Shown here: positions 35,162-43,579 of the stretch, in pieces
Layout: the number at the start of each line of letters is the position of its first letter
Numbering within the stretch: the first letter of the stretch is position 1
Origin: Paracoccaceae bacterium
GTDB taxonomy: Bacteria; Pseudomonadota; Alphaproteobacteria; Rhodobacterales; Rhodobacteraceae
Length of the DNA stretch: 49,521 nt
Direction of reading: 5' to 3'
Assembly: GCA_019090795.1 (NCBI GenBank)
Contig: JAHRVG010000006.1
Span: 1 to 49,521, forward strand
Program-made: the position numbers and the translations under genes
Notes under the pieces: generated by a model
What the model was told of the DNA's origin: nothing
Databases searched by the model: none
The model's input: the letters and a program-made list of their open reading frames with translations, nothing else

Positions 35162-35776
35162 CTATTTTAGGAGGCTGATTATCAGCCCCAATGCAATCGC
35201 CCACATCACACAACCGATGCCAAAATCAAATATCTGCCAGGTTCGGGCGGTTTGCATGACCGGAGCAAGCAGACGGGCGCCATATCCCAACGCAAAAAAG
35301 AAAGTGAATGAGGCGAAAGAGGCTGCAACACCAAAGGCCAGCTTTTGACCTTCGCCACTAAACTGGGCTGATACGGCGCCTATCAGACCCACTGTATCCA
35401 GATAAACATGTGGGTTCAGCCATGTGCAGGCAAAGACTACAGCCAATGCAGGCCAGAGTTTCAGGCCTTCACCTTTTAATTCCATCTCGTAGGCACCTAA
35501 CCAAGCCGCGCGAAAACGTGTTAACCCGTAGGCAAAAAGGAAAACTGCCCCAAACAGAGTCAATGCCAAGGGCAGGCCTGGGATGAAGTCTGTCAACTGA
35601 TCAAACCCGGCGACGCCAAGGGTAATCAACAGCGCATCAGAGAAGGCACAAAACAGACACAGCACAAAAACATGCGATCTAAGCAGACCTTGGCGCAGAA
35701 TAAAACTGTTCTGGGCGCCAATCGCCAGTATCAGGGAAAATGCCGTAATATATCCGGTAATCGCCGCTGAAATCAT
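35162..35776 (-). CDS. LysE/ArgO family amino acid exporter
   Basis: A 204-residue inner-membrane protein with about six hydrophobic segments. SLILAIGAQNSFILRQGL (14-31) and CTWLNPHVYLDTVGLIG (near 116-132) are signature motifs of the ArgO/LysE branch, which exports arginine or lysine. The start ATG overlaps the end of the DUF502 gene (ATGA), so the two are cotranscribed. Export of a basic amino acid fits the arginine catabolic genes at the left of the window, though they are 30 kb away. Confidence 0.9.
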   Translation of the reverse strand: MISAAITGYITAFSLILAIGAQNSFILRQGLLRSHVFVLCLFCAFSDALLITLGVAGFDQLTDFIPGLPLALTLFGAVFLFAYGLTRFRAAWLGAYEMELKGEGLKLWPALAVVFACTWLNPHVYLDTVGLIGAVSAQFSGEGQKLAFGVAASFASFTFFFALGYGARLLAPVMQTARTWQIFDFGIGCVMWAIALGLIISLLK

Positions 35777-36480
35777 GCGCCGTTGTTAGTTTTTGCAATG
35801 GTCCGTTTTCCTGCGGCAATTTCTTCTTGGCTGGGAGGCATGACCAATCCGGCAGAAATCACCAGCTTTGCGGCGGCCTCTACATCCATATCCAAAAAGA
35901 CAACATCCCTGCGTGGTAAAAATAACAGAAAACCGGAGGTCGGGTTCGGTGTCGTTGGCAGGAAAACGCTGAACATTTCTTTTTCTCCCGCCCGTTCCAG
36001 CAGTTCGCCTTTGGTTTGGGTCGAAACAAAAGCAATCGCCCAGATACCTTTGCGCGGGTATTCAATCAGACAAGCTTTCTCAAAGCTGGAGTTACTTTGG
36101 GAAAGCACGGTTTCAACGATCTGTTTCACACCGTTATAAATGGAGCGCACTACCGGCATCCGGTCGACCAGACCTTCGCCGTAGCGTAGCAACTGACGGC
36201 CAAAAAGACCTTTGGTCATCGCACCGACAATAGTGGTGAACACCAGAAAAACCACCAGCCCGTATCCGCGCACTTCGGCGCCAGTGTAGGTTGTGGGTTT
36301 ATATGCTTCGGGCACAAGGGGCAGTACGCTGCTGTCAACAAAGCCAACGAAGGCCCAAATCATCCAGATTGTCAGCGCAATCGGCAGCACAATAGCCAAC
36401 CCGGTCAGGAAATTTCCGCGAATCCTTGCGAATAGACCGGGGCGATGGTGACGTGGTGCTGGTTTATTTGGTTTGGCCAT
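35773..36480 (-). CDS. DUF502 family membrane protein
   Basis: A 235-residue protein. The N-terminal positively charged stretch is followed by a first membrane segment (LTGLAIVLPIALTIWMIWAFVGFVDSSV, about 25-52) and a second (GYGLVVFLVFTTIVGAMTKGLF, about 72-93). After these comes a soluble domain with the DUF502 signatures VDRMPVVRSIYNGVKQIVETVL and VFLPTTPNPTSGFLLFLPRRDVVFLDMDVE. DUF502 proteins are widespread membrane proteins without a settled function. The gene overlaps the downstream exporter by four bases. Confidence 0.9.
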   Translation of the reverse strand: MAKPNKPAPRHHRPGLFARIRGNFLTGLAIVLPIALTIWMIWAFVGFVDSSVLPLVPEAYKPTTYTGAEVRGYGLVVFLVFTTIVGAMTKGLFGRQLLRYGEGLVDRMPVVRSIYNGVKQIVETVLSQSNSSFEKACLIEYPRKGIWAIAFVSTQTKGELLERAGEKEMFSVFLPTTPNPTSGFLLFLPRRDVVFLDMDVEAAAKLVISAGLVMPPSQEEIAAGKRTIAKTNNGA

Positions 36481-36545
36481 GATGTCCGTTTTGCTAATTG
36501 ACTGGGATTATTTATGGGTTTCCGAGCGAACTGACAATCCCCCAA

Positions 36546-37451
36546 CTACATTCCCTTTAAGGCCACCGCGATTTCAGCCCCGAGTTTTGCATTATTTTTG
36601 ACCAAAGCAATATTGGAACGCAGCGAACGACCTGCGGTCAATTCCACAATACGCGCCAACAGGAAAGGGGTAACTTGCTTGGCGGTGATGCCCTGCGTTT
36701 CAGCCTCAGCTATCGCCTGAGCGATAATCGGGTTTAGATAATCAGACGGAATTTCCGCCTCTATCGGTATCGGGTTAGCGATTAGTTGCCCCCCCTCAAG
36801 CCGGATCTCGCCCCGCTCCCGGTGGGCGGCGGCAATTTCTGCGGCACTCTCCATGCGTAGCGGAATCGCCAAATCAGAACTGCGCGACCAGAAAGCGGGC
36901 AGGACATTGGTTTGATAGCCGATAACAGGCACCCCAAGAGTTTCCAGAACCTCAAGCGTTTTGGGCAGATCAAGGATCGCCTTGGCCCCGGCGCAAACAA
37001 CGGTGACGGCTGTTTTGGACAGTTCGCGCAGATCGGCGCTGATGTCAAAACTCTGCTCTGCCCCGCGATGCACCCCGCCAATGCCGCCAGTGGCGAACAC
37101 TTCTATTCCTGCTCGCGCGGCACAGATCATAGTGGCGGCAACTGTTGTTGCCCCTGTCTTTCCGTTAGCCAAAGCAATCGCCAAATCGGCGCGCGACAGT
37201 TTCATCGCCTCCGGTGTTTGGGCCAGACGATCGAGCGCATCGTCAGGCATGCCGATGTGGATTTGTCCGTTACTGATAGCGATCGTTGCTGGCGCTGCCC
37301 CGTGGTCCCGCACCACCTGTTCCACCGCGCGCGCGGTTTGCAGGTTTTGCGGGTAGGGCATACCGTGAGTGATAATAGTGCTTTCGAGCGCAACAATAGG
37401 CCGACTGTCTGTTTGCGCATCGCGAATTTCGTCGCTCAATGTTAGGATCAT
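36546..37451 (-). CDS. psuG: Pseudouridine-5'-phosphate glycosidase
   Basis: A 301-residue PsuG, which splits pseudouridine 5'-phosphate into uracil and ribose 5-phosphate. The diagnostic VALESTIITHGMPYPQN is at about residues 20-36. ISNGQIHIGM, NGKTGATTVAATMICAARAGIEVFATGGIGGVHRGAEQSFDISADL (metal and lysine site) and the C-terminal NIALVKNNAKLGAEIAVAL follow. It overlaps psuK by four bases, so the pair forms a pseudouridine salvage operon in which PsuK acts first. Confidence 0.95.
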   Translation of the reverse strand: MILTLSDEIRDAQTDSRPIVALESTIITHGMPYPQNLQTARAVEQVVRDHGAAPATIAISNGQIHIGMPDDALDRLAQTPEAMKLSRADLAIALANGKTGATTVAATMICAARAGIEVFATGGIGGVHRGAEQSFDISADLRELSKTAVTVVCAGAKAILDLPKTLEVLETLGVPVIGYQTNVLPAFWSRSSDLAIPLRMESAAEIAAAHRERGEIRLEGGQLIANPIPIEAEIPSDYLNPIIAQAIAEAETQGITAKQVTPFLLARIVELTAGRSLRSNIALVKNNAKLGAEIAVALKGM

Positions 37452-38341
37452 AGTGGAGTTTCCGTGGAGATGTATTTTGCCGTGGTATCAAGGGCGAACT
37501 GCAGGGCAGGCGCGTCACGCAACCCTTTGACTTCAGCAGCAATATGGGAGGCCATGAACACATCTCCGGCGCCGGTAACGCGCAAAACCTGCACGTCCCG
37601 CGGGGACAAAGTGATTACAGTGCTTCCTTGCGAAATAGCAGCAGGTTTGGGGCCGTCAGTCACCACAGCGCGATATAGCCCGTGTTTGGTCAACTGGGTT
37701 GCCGCTTTGGTTGAGGTTCCAAGGTTTTCGCCCAACAGGATATTTGCCTCGATCAGATTGAGGTAAGCCGTCGCATGGCTGTGTTGCAAAAACGGGGATA
37801 GGCGCTCGGCTTTGCCGGGGCTTGCGGGGGCGAGGCAAATATCGGCTGCGCTGAATTCCGGGGCGCGAGCGATGTGGGTAAGCGTTTTTTGCGGCAGGTT
37901 CCCTTCAAAGATCACCATACCGATATAAGGCGTTTGTGCGCAGCCCAGACGCCCGTCCTGCAACGGAGAAATAACTTGTCCCGCCAATTCCTCTAGCGAA
38001 TGGGCATCCGCGATGGCAGCAATCAGCCCGTTGGTGCCCTCGATCGCCATATATTGATCGGTCGGATGTTCGGGCGAAACGGTAACATACTGCGTTTCCA
38101 TGCCGCGCGCCGCGCAATTCAACAGCAATTCGCGCCCAGCGGCATCGTCACCAAGCGCGCTGAGAAGGGACACCGGCAAATCATGCATACGCAAGGCCAT
38201 AGCGATGTTCATCGCAACCCCGCCGGGGATGCGGAGAATGCGGCCAGACACGTCTTCGCCAGCCGCCATTTTGCGCGGGGTGCGGCCGATGATATCCCAC
38301 AGGACAGAACCAACGCACAGGATTGGAGGTGTTGTTTTCAT
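37448..38341 (-). CDS. psuK: PfkB family kinase, pseudouridine kinase
   Basis: A 297-residue ribokinase-family enzyme. The N-terminal substrate motif IPGGVAMNIAMALRMHDLPVSLLSALGDDAAG (about 38-69) and the C-terminal catalytic and anion-hole motif RVTGAGDVFMASHIA (about 263-277, with the base Asp in GAGD) are present. Coupling to psuG by a 4-nt overlap identifies it as pseudouridine kinase rather than another sugar kinase. Confidence 0.92.
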   Translation of the reverse strand: MKTTPPILCVGSVLWDIIGRTPRKMAAGEDVSGRILRIPGGVAMNIAMALRMHDLPVSLLSALGDDAAGRELLLNCAARGMETQYVTVSPEHPTDQYMAIEGTNGLIAAIADAHSLEELAGQVISPLQDGRLGCAQTPYIGMVIFEGNLPQKTLTHIARAPEFSAADICLAPASPGKAERLSPFLQHSHATAYLNLIEANILLGENLGTSTKAATQLTKHGLYRAVVTDGPKPAAISQGSTVITLSPRDVQVLRVTGAGDVFMASHIAAEVKGLRDAPALQFALDTTAKYISTETPL

Positions 38342-38380
38342 CGCTCTTTATTGGCGTGGAAAGGACACACGCGCAAGGGG

Positions 38381-40573
38381 CTACCAGAACCAGAACACCA
38401 TTTCATCGGGCGGTAGGCAGACCTCTTCGTTGCAGGCTTGCAGGGTGAGGCGCGCGCGGGTAGCACCATTCCCGGCGGGTTCGAAAGGAATTATTTGGGC
38501 AAAATCCTGCTCATACAAAGCAAGCGGCGTTGCGCTGAAACCCAGTTCCTTGATTTGCGCCTTGGGATAGCTGTTTTGCGGGGCAGGGGTATCGTCAAGC
38601 GAAAGCTCCATGCCGATTAAATAATCCTCAAGCGGGTTGTGGGCGTTTACATGCCAGCCATCGGCAAGGCGGAATTGCAATTCGAGCTGGCCCTTTTCAC
38701 GATCAAGTGTAGCAAAAACCCGCACAGCCCCCCCATTTGAGGTACGCATCGGGGCTGTTGGGCCTTGTTGCTGAACCGCCATTGCGTGCAAAATACCGGC
38801 ACGGCTGGCCGGGCGGTTGAGGGCGTCAATGGCCAGCGCTGCGGCCAAGCGAGGGGCGTCTTCACCTATGCGGGCAAAGCGGCGGTCAAGACCGTCTAAC
38901 AGGGCGAGCGCAAGCGCGTTGCCAGAGTTTATTTCAGTGTCATCAAGCGGGCGAAACGGGCCGAGACCCGTTGATTCAGCAGTCATCCGCATGGCTTGAT
39001 CTGCGTCTCCAAAGCGGGCTAGCATTGTATCTGCAAGCCGTTGGGCCGGTTTCAGCCAGCGGGTTCCATCCCCTTGTGAATAGTCGTGCAAGGCAACAAA
39101 AGCGTGGCCAAGAGCGCCGTAATCCAGCAATTGCGCGGCACCATCTGTGCGATTGTCAAACCATATGCGTTTCAAACCGGTTTCGGGCCACATGTGGCTT
39201 AGAATAAATTCAGCCGCAGTTTCAGCGGCTTGCAGGTAGTCAGGTCGGTTCAGCACCAAGGATGCCTCTGCCAGCGTTGCAATCATTTCACCGTTCCATG
39301 CGAGGATGATTTTTTGATCTTTAATCGGCGCTATGCGTTTGTTGCGGGTCAGGCGCAGGGTTTCCAGCTGGGAATCAAAATCAGCCGCGTTTAATCCAGC
39401 ATCCTTTGCCGCGATAAGAGGCAGTTCCTGCATGTGCAGCACATTCGCGCCTTCAAAGCTGCCATTTTCAACGACGTCGAAAGTCTGAATTAAGGGCTGC
39501 GCGTTGTCGCCAAGAGCCTGAGCCATTTGTTTCGGCGTCCAGGAATAATAAATGCCCTCCTCTCGTTCATTTTTAACGTTCAACGAATCCGCATCCTCAG
39601 ATCCGAAAAAACCGCCAAGCGGCGCGCGCATGTCGCGCAGGACATAATCAAAGGTTCGGGTTGCTGCACGAGCGTAATCGGGGTTTCCGGTCGCGTTATA
39701 GCTACGCAACAACAAACGACCGATAAGCGCTTGATTATAGAGCATCTTTTCAAAATGCGGCACATGCCATTCAGGATCAACCGAATAGCGGTGAAACCCA
39801 CCGCCAAGGTGATCGTGGATACCGCCGCGCAGCATCCCGTCAAGCGTGGTGGTGACCGCATTCATAAGATCATCGTCGCCATGACGCAGCGCCTGATCCA
39901 GCAGGTAGAGCATTTCCGGCTCGCGGGGGAACTTGGGTGCGCTGCCAAAACCGCCGTTAAACTCGTCCAGATCCCGGATCAACTGGACAGCGGTTTTATG
40001 AAACTCCTCAGGGGGGAAACTGCCCAGCACCGCGGTTTGATCCAGATAGTCACGCAATCGGCTGGCGATCGCGAACGCTTCGGCGATCAGGGCAGGGCGG
40101 TCGGTTTCCCAAATATCTGTGACAGTGTTGACTATTTGGGTGAATGTATCGGGTGGAAAATATGTTCCTGCATAGAAAGGTTCAGCGTCGGGTGTCAGAA
40201 ACACTGAGTTAGGCCAGCCGGAGGAGCCGGTGAGGGCGGTTGTAACAAGGGAAAATTGCTCGTCCAAATCGGGGCGCCGTTCGCGATCAATCTTGATGTT
40301 GATGAAGTTTGTATTTAATAGGTTGGCTATCGCTTTGTTTTCAAAACTTTCCTCGGCCATGACGTGGCACCAGTGGCAGGAAGCATAGCCAACGGAAACG
40401 AAGATCATCTTGTCCTCGTCACGGGCCTTTTGCAGGGCCTCTTTCCCCCAAGGATACCAATTCACAGGGTTATCCGCATGTTGTTGCAGGTAAAGGGATG
40501 CCTCCCCTGCAAGGTGATTTTGGGCAGATGCATGAGTTGTAAAGACGAGAAATAGAATGGTAAGAAACCGCAT
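38381..40573 (-). CDS. DUF255/SSP411-type thioredoxin-domain protein with DsbD-alpha-like C-terminus
   Basis: A 730-residue protein. A short signal peptide (MRFLTILFLVFTTHASAQ) is followed by the DUF255 thioredoxin-like domain with AGEASLYLQQHADNPVNWYPWG and the redox motif YASCHWCHVM (CHWC). A large (alpha/alpha)6 glycosidase-like domain with LGGGFHRYSVDPEWHVPHFEKMLYNQA then spans about 180-590. The last ~120 residues (FRLADGWHVNAHNP, then QACNEEVCLPP) look like the N-terminal alpha domain of DsbD, with a Cys pair. Export plus two redox modules suggests periplasmic thiol chemistry. The fusion is inferred from motifs. Confidence 0.85.
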   Translation of the reverse strand: MRFLTILFLVFTTHASAQNHLAGEASLYLQQHADNPVNWYPWGKEALQKARDEDKMIFVSVGYASCHWCHVMAEESFENKAIANLLNTNFINIKIDRERRPDLDEQFSLVTTALTGSSGWPNSVFLTPDAEPFYAGTYFPPDTFTQIVNTVTDIWETDRPALIAEAFAIASRLRDYLDQTAVLGSFPPEEFHKTAVQLIRDLDEFNGGFGSAPKFPREPEMLYLLDQALRHGDDDLMNAVTTTLDGMLRGGIHDHLGGGFHRYSVDPEWHVPHFEKMLYNQALIGRLLLRSYNATGNPDYARAATRTFDYVLRDMRAPLGGFFGSEDADSLNVKNEREEGIYYSWTPKQMAQALGDNAQPLIQTFDVVENGSFEGANVLHMQELPLIAAKDAGLNAADFDSQLETLRLTRNKRIAPIKDQKIILAWNGEMIATLAEASLVLNRPDYLQAAETAAEFILSHMWPETGLKRIWFDNRTDGAAQLLDYGALGHAFVALHDYSQGDGTRWLKPAQRLADTMLARFGDADQAMRMTAESTGLGPFRPLDDTEINSGNALALALLDGLDRRFARIGEDAPRLAAALAIDALNRPASRAGILHAMAVQQQGPTAPMRTSNGGAVRVFATLDREKGQLELQFRLADGWHVNAHNPLEDYLIGMELSLDDTPAPQNSYPKAQIKELGFSATPLALYEQDFAQIIPFEPAGNGATRARLTLQACNEEVCLPPDEMVFWFW

Positions 40574-40664
40574 AGAGCACCCGAAAGTTTTGTTTAGCAG
40601 AGCATATTCTCAAACGGCAGATTTGTCAGGTGACATTTGGGTGAGCAGGGAGGGCACTATCCCC

Positions 40665-40693
40665 TTGCCAACCGCAATAAACCCCACTATATG
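40665..40693 (+). promoter_or_regulatory. Promoter of rpsB-tsf
   Basis: TTGCCA (40665-40670) and TATATG (40688-40693) are exactly 17 nt apart, giving a start near 40700 and a leader of about 110 nt. Confidence 0.65.
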
Positions 40694-40699
40694 CGCGCT

Positions 40700-40809
40700 T
40701 ACTAAATCCACAGGCGGGGTTGCGTGTTTTGGGGGAGAAATCCTCAAGGCTCCACCGGTTGGGCAAATGCCCTACTCCCGCTGAGGCTAAACCGGAAAAG
40801 GAACTTCCA
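40700..40809 (+). promoter_or_regulatory. Structured rpsB leader, candidate S2 autoregulation site
   Basis: The leader contains CCTCA (about 40741-40745) pairing with TGAGG (about 40782-40786), enclosing GGG-CAAATG-CCC. CCGGTT and AAACCGG, flanking this stem, could make a further long-range or pseudoknot pairing just before the AAGGAA ribosome site. Ribosomal protein S2 controls its own leader in other proteobacteria; here this is inference from structure. Confidence 0.4.
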
Positions 40810-41571
40810 ATGGCTCTACCTGAGTTTACATTGCGCCAACTGCTCGAAGCAGGCGTACACTTTGGCCACCAGACACATCGCTGGAACCCGCGTATGGACC
40901 AATATATTTATGGTTCGCGCAATGGCATTCACATTCTTGACCTGACGCAAACCGTTCCATTGTTGGACGCGGCGCTGAATGTCGCACGCGAAACTGTTGC
41001 CAAAGGCGGTCGCATCCTGTTTGTAGGTACCAAGCGCCAAGCATCCAAAGCGGTTGCCGAAGCTGCCGAGCGTTCAGCACAATACTACATGAACCACCGT
41101 TGGCTGGGCGGCACGCTGACCAACTGGCAGACCGTTTCCAAATCCATCACTCGTCTGAAAAATTACGACGAGCAGCTGGAGACCGGTGCCGAGGGCATGA
41201 CCAAGAAAGAGCGTCTGGGCATGGAACGTGAGCAGGCCAAATTGCAAGCTTCTTTGGGCGGTATTCGCGACATGGGTGGCGTTCCTGATCTGCTGGTCGT
41301 GATCGACACCAACAAAGAATCTCTGGCTGTGGCCGAGGCCAACAAGCTGGGCATTCCTGTGATTGCGGTTCTGGATTCGAATTCGGCACCTGAAGGTATC
41401 GACTTCCCGATCCCGGGCAACGATGATGCAGCCCGCGCGATCAACCTGTACACTGATCTGATTGCACGCGCAGCGCTGGACGGCATGGCCGCAGCCATGG
41501 GTTCTGCTGGCATCGACATCGGCGCAATGGAAGACGCTCCTGTTGAAGAAGCCTTGGAAGCCGAAGGCTAA
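40810..41571 (+). CDS. rpsB: Ribosomal protein S2
   Basis: A 253-residue S2 started at the ATG at 40810 with AAGGAA 7 nt upstream; a longer in-frame ORF from 40720 is the leader. Family motifs: [35 protein letters not shown] at the N-terminus, [38 protein letters not shown], and [34 protein letters not shown]. The C-terminal acidic tail is typical of alphaproteobacteria. It binds the 30S head-body junction. tsf follows after 77 nt with an intergenic hairpin. Confidence 0.97.
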   Translation: MALPEFTLRQLLEAGVHFGHQTHRWNPRMDQYIYGSRNGIHILDLTQTVPLLDAALNVARETVAKGGRILFVGTKRQASKAVAEAAERSAQYYMNHRWLGGTLTNWQTVSKSITRLKNYDEQLETGAEGMTKKERLGMEREQAKLQASLGGIRDMGGVPDLLVVIDTNKESLAVAEANKLGIPVIAVLDSNSAPEGIDFPIPGNDDAARAINLYTDLIARAALDGMAAAMGSAGIDIGAMEDAPVEEALEAEG

Positions 41572-41596
41572 TACGCCCCTCGTTTCAAAGATTTTG

Positions 41597-41619
41597 ACGG
41601 GGGCGCAAACCGCCCCCGT
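41597..41619 (+). terminator. Perfect hairpin between rpsB and tsf
   Basis: ACGGGGGCG (41597-41605) and CGCCCCCGT (41611-41619) form a 9-bp stem around CAAAC. Only a short T-run follows, so it probably attenuates or protects the rpsB message rather than fully ending it. Confidence 0.55.
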
Positions 41620-41648
41620 TTGCTATTCCCCATTCTAGGAGAGAGAAA

Positions 41649-42524
41649 ATGGCTGTAACAGCTAAACTGGTTAAAGAATTACGCGATCTGTCGGGCGCTG
41701 GCATGATGGACGCCAAAAAAGCATTGGTTGAAGTTGATGGTGACCTTGAGGCAGCAATGGACTGGCTGCGCACCAAAGGCTTGGCTAAGGCTGCGAAAAA
41801 GGCTGGCCGTACCGCGGCTGAAGGTCTGGTTGGTGTGGCCGTCGAAAACGGTGTTGGTGTTGCTGTTGAGGTGAATTCCGAAACTGATTTCGTTGGGAAA
41901 AACGCAGACTTCCAGAACATGGTAATGAGCTTTGTTACCGCTGCTTTGGCTGTTGATGACGTTGATGCATTGAAAGTGGCTGATCTGGGTGGCAAAACCG
42001 TTGACGAAACAGTGACTGCAGCGATTGCCACCATCGGAGAAAACATGTCTGTACGCCGCATGGCCAAAATTTCTGGCGATGTTGTTGCGTCCTATGTTCA
42101 CGGATCCGTGGCTGATGGTTTGGGCAAAATTGGTGTTCTGGTGGCGCTCAAAGGTGGCGACGAAACCACCGCGAAAAACATTGCGATGCATGTAGCTGCG
42201 ACCAATCCGGCGTCATTGTCCCAGGCTGATCTGGATCCGGCACTGGTGGAGCGTGAAAAATCAGTTCTGACAGAGCAGGCCCGCGAGAGCGGCAAGCCAG
42301 AGAATATCATTGAGAACATGATCAAGGGCCGGATGAAGAAATATTTCTCCGAAGTGACCCTTGTGAATCAGTCTTTCGTGATGAACCCAGATATTACCGT
42401 TGGCCAAGCGGCCAAAGACGCGGGCGCGGAAATCATTGGTTTTGTGCGCCTGGAAGTGGGCGAAGGCATCGACAAAAAGGTCGAAGATTTCGCAGCAGAA
42501 GTTGCGAAAACAATGGGCGGTTAA
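41649..42524 (+). CDS. tsf: Translation elongation factor Ts
   Basis: A 291-residue EF-Ts, the nucleotide exchange factor for EF-Tu. The N-terminal UBA-like domain has [23 protein letters not shown], and the TDF-containing core motif is [16 protein letters not shown] (about 75-90). [17 protein letters not shown] and [21 protein letters not shown] follow in the dimerisation domain. A strong ribosome site (AGGAGAGAG) precedes the ATG. It ends in a clear intrinsic terminator. Confidence 0.97.
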   Translation: MAVTAKLVKELRDLSGAGMMDAKKALVEVDGDLEAAMDWLRTKGLAKAAKKAGRTAAEGLVGVAVENGVGVAVEVNSETDFVGKNADFQNMVMSFVTAALAVDDVDALKVADLGGKTVDETVTAAIATIGENMSVRRMAKISGDVVASYVHGSVADGLGKIGVLVALKGGDETTAKNIAMHVAATNPASLSQADLDPALVEREKSVLTEQARESGKPENIIENMIKGRMKKYFSEVTLVNQSFVMNPDITVGQAAKDAGAEIIGFVRLEVGEGIDKKVEDFAAEVAKTMGG

Positions 42525-42543
42525 GACAATCATCCGAAAAAGT

Positions 42544-42574
42544 AAAAGCCCCGTCAGTTTGGCGGGGCTTTTTT
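42544..42574 (+). terminator. Rho-independent terminator of rpsB-tsf
   Basis: AAAAGCCCCG (42544-42553) pairs with CGGGGCTTTT (42563-42572) and six T cover 42569-42574. A second hairpin, CGTATTC (42584-42590) with GAATACG (42595-42601), ends in TTTT just beyond. Confidence 0.92.
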
Positions 42575-42624
42575 GTGGCTATTCGTATTCGCATGAATAC
42601 GTTTTGAGTAGATGTTAAAACGCT

Positions 42625-42810
42625 CTAGGTGTCCTCAATGATATGCTTGGAAACGAAGTACGATACGGGAAGGGCCAAAATAAACCCAGAGGCTACCGCA
42701 ATCAGGATCGGATAAAGAGTATCATAACCTGCTGTTAATGCGATAATAAAGAAGATACCGGCCAAAGTGGATGATATCAGGGAATAGAGGATTGATGCCA
42801 ATCGGAACAT
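42625..42810 (-). CDS. Small conserved two-pass membrane protein
   Basis: A 61-residue protein with two hydrophobic stretches, ASILYSLISSTLAGIFFIIALTAG and LYPILIAVASGFILALPVSYFV. A strong ribosome site (AAAGGAGGGAGAAAA) lies directly before the ATG. Close relatives in Rhodobacterales are often labelled 'CTP synthetase', which is clearly wrong; the real function is unknown. A FNR-like box and possible -10 lie upstream, hinting at oxygen-dependent expression (inference). Confidence 0.8.
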   Translation of the reverse strand: MFRLASILYSLISSTLAGIFFIIALTAGYDTLYPILIAVASGFILALPVSYFVSKHIIEDT

Positions 42811-42860
42811 TTTTCTCCCTCCTTTGGGATCTAGTATATTGAATTCTTACCACGCTCATT

Positions 42861-42897
42861 AATATATGCGAATATGTAGTTCTTTGATCCAGATCAG
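42861..42897 (-). promoter_or_regulatory. Candidate FnrL-dependent promoter for the small membrane protein
   Basis: TTGAT-CCAG-ATCAG (42884-42897) matches the FNR/FnrL consensus TTGAT-N4-ATCAA in nine of ten positions. On the minus strand a TATATT -10 (42866-42861) follows at about the distance of a class II FNR promoter. Confidence 0.45.
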
Positions 42898-42928
42898 ATG
42901 GAAAAATATGCGTGGAAATCAACCGTGC

Positions 42929-43369
42929 TCATGTAGTTTTCAGATGCTCAACCATACGCTCCAGCGCCATCGGATAGCCTGCTGCTCCATGCCCCATGAT
43001 CAGATCAAACGCGACCTTGCCAATGTAACTGATGCGGCGGAAATCTTCACGTTCGTGGATGTTCGACAGATGCAATTCAAGGGTAGGGATCGCTACGCTG
43101 GAAATGGCATCCATCAAGGCAATTGAGGTGTGGGTATAGGCACCGGCGTTAATGATGATCCCGTCAAAACTGCCACGTGCCGCGTGAATCCAGTCAATCA
43201 GAACGCCCTCGTGGTTGGATTGGCGCATATCAACGCGGATGTTCAGCAAAGCGGCTTTTTGCGCGCACATCTTCTCAATGTCGTTCAATGTCGTCGTTCC
43301 GTAAACTTCAGGCTGGCGCGTGCCCAGCAGGTTCAGGTTCGGTCCGTTCAGGATCAGGATAGCGGTCAT
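42929..43369 (-). CDS. aroQ: 3-dehydroquinate dehydratase, type II
   Basis: A 146-residue type II dehydroquinase of the shikimate pathway, started at the ATG at 43369 (CAGAGG 6 nt upstream). A longer ORF from 43417 adds 16 residues of unlikely sequence. The motifs are complete: ILNGPNLNLLGTRQPEVYG with the catalytic Tyr, DMRQSNHEGVLIDWIH, INAGAYTHTSIALMDA with the active-site Asn and His, and ELHLSNIHEREDFR. It is the last chromosomal gene before the dif site. Its leader may start near a FNR-like palindrome about 200 nt upstream and would contain a 13-bp hairpin. Confidence 0.95.
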   Translation of the reverse strand: MTAILILNGPNLNLLGTRQPEVYGTTTLNDIEKMCAQKAALLNIRVDMRQSNHEGVLIDWIHAARGSFDGIIINAGAYTHTSIALMDAISSVAIPTLELHLSNIHEREDFRRISYIGKVAFDLIMGHGAAGYPMALERMVEHLKTT

Positions 43370-43440
43370 CGTGTGCCTCTGGTTAGTTAAAGCCAGATAA
43401 ACGCTGTGAGCAACCATTTGTCGAGGGTATTAATAGACCA

Positions 43441-43482
43441 AACACGGCAGCGCAGGAACCGGGAAGAACGCGCTGCCGTGTT
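43441..43482. repeat. Perfect 13-bp inverted repeat between aroQ and dif
   Basis: AACACGGCAGCGC (43441-43453) pairs with GCGCTGCCGTGTT (43470-43482) around a 16-nt loop. No T-run follows on either strand. It lies in the 265-nt chromosomal gap 43370-43634, probably in the 5' leader of aroQ. A 62-codon plus-strand ORF through it has no support. Confidence 0.75.
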
Positions 43483-43565
43483 CGGCAATAGAACCATCAC
43501 TTCGGGAAGCAACTGGATCGTGTCGTTAGACAGGTTCTTTTTGAATTACTTAGCATGCGAAATAT

Positions 43566-43579
43566 GTGATCTATATCAC
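43566..43579. promoter_or_regulatory. FNR/CRP-like palindrome near dif
   Basis: GTGAT-CTAT-ATCAC is a perfect 14-bp palindrome close to the FNR/CRP family half-site. Its surroundings (ATGCGAA, ATATGT, then GGGGAAAATA) resemble those of the box at 42884-42897. Read on the minus strand it could drive aroQ. Confidence 0.35.
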
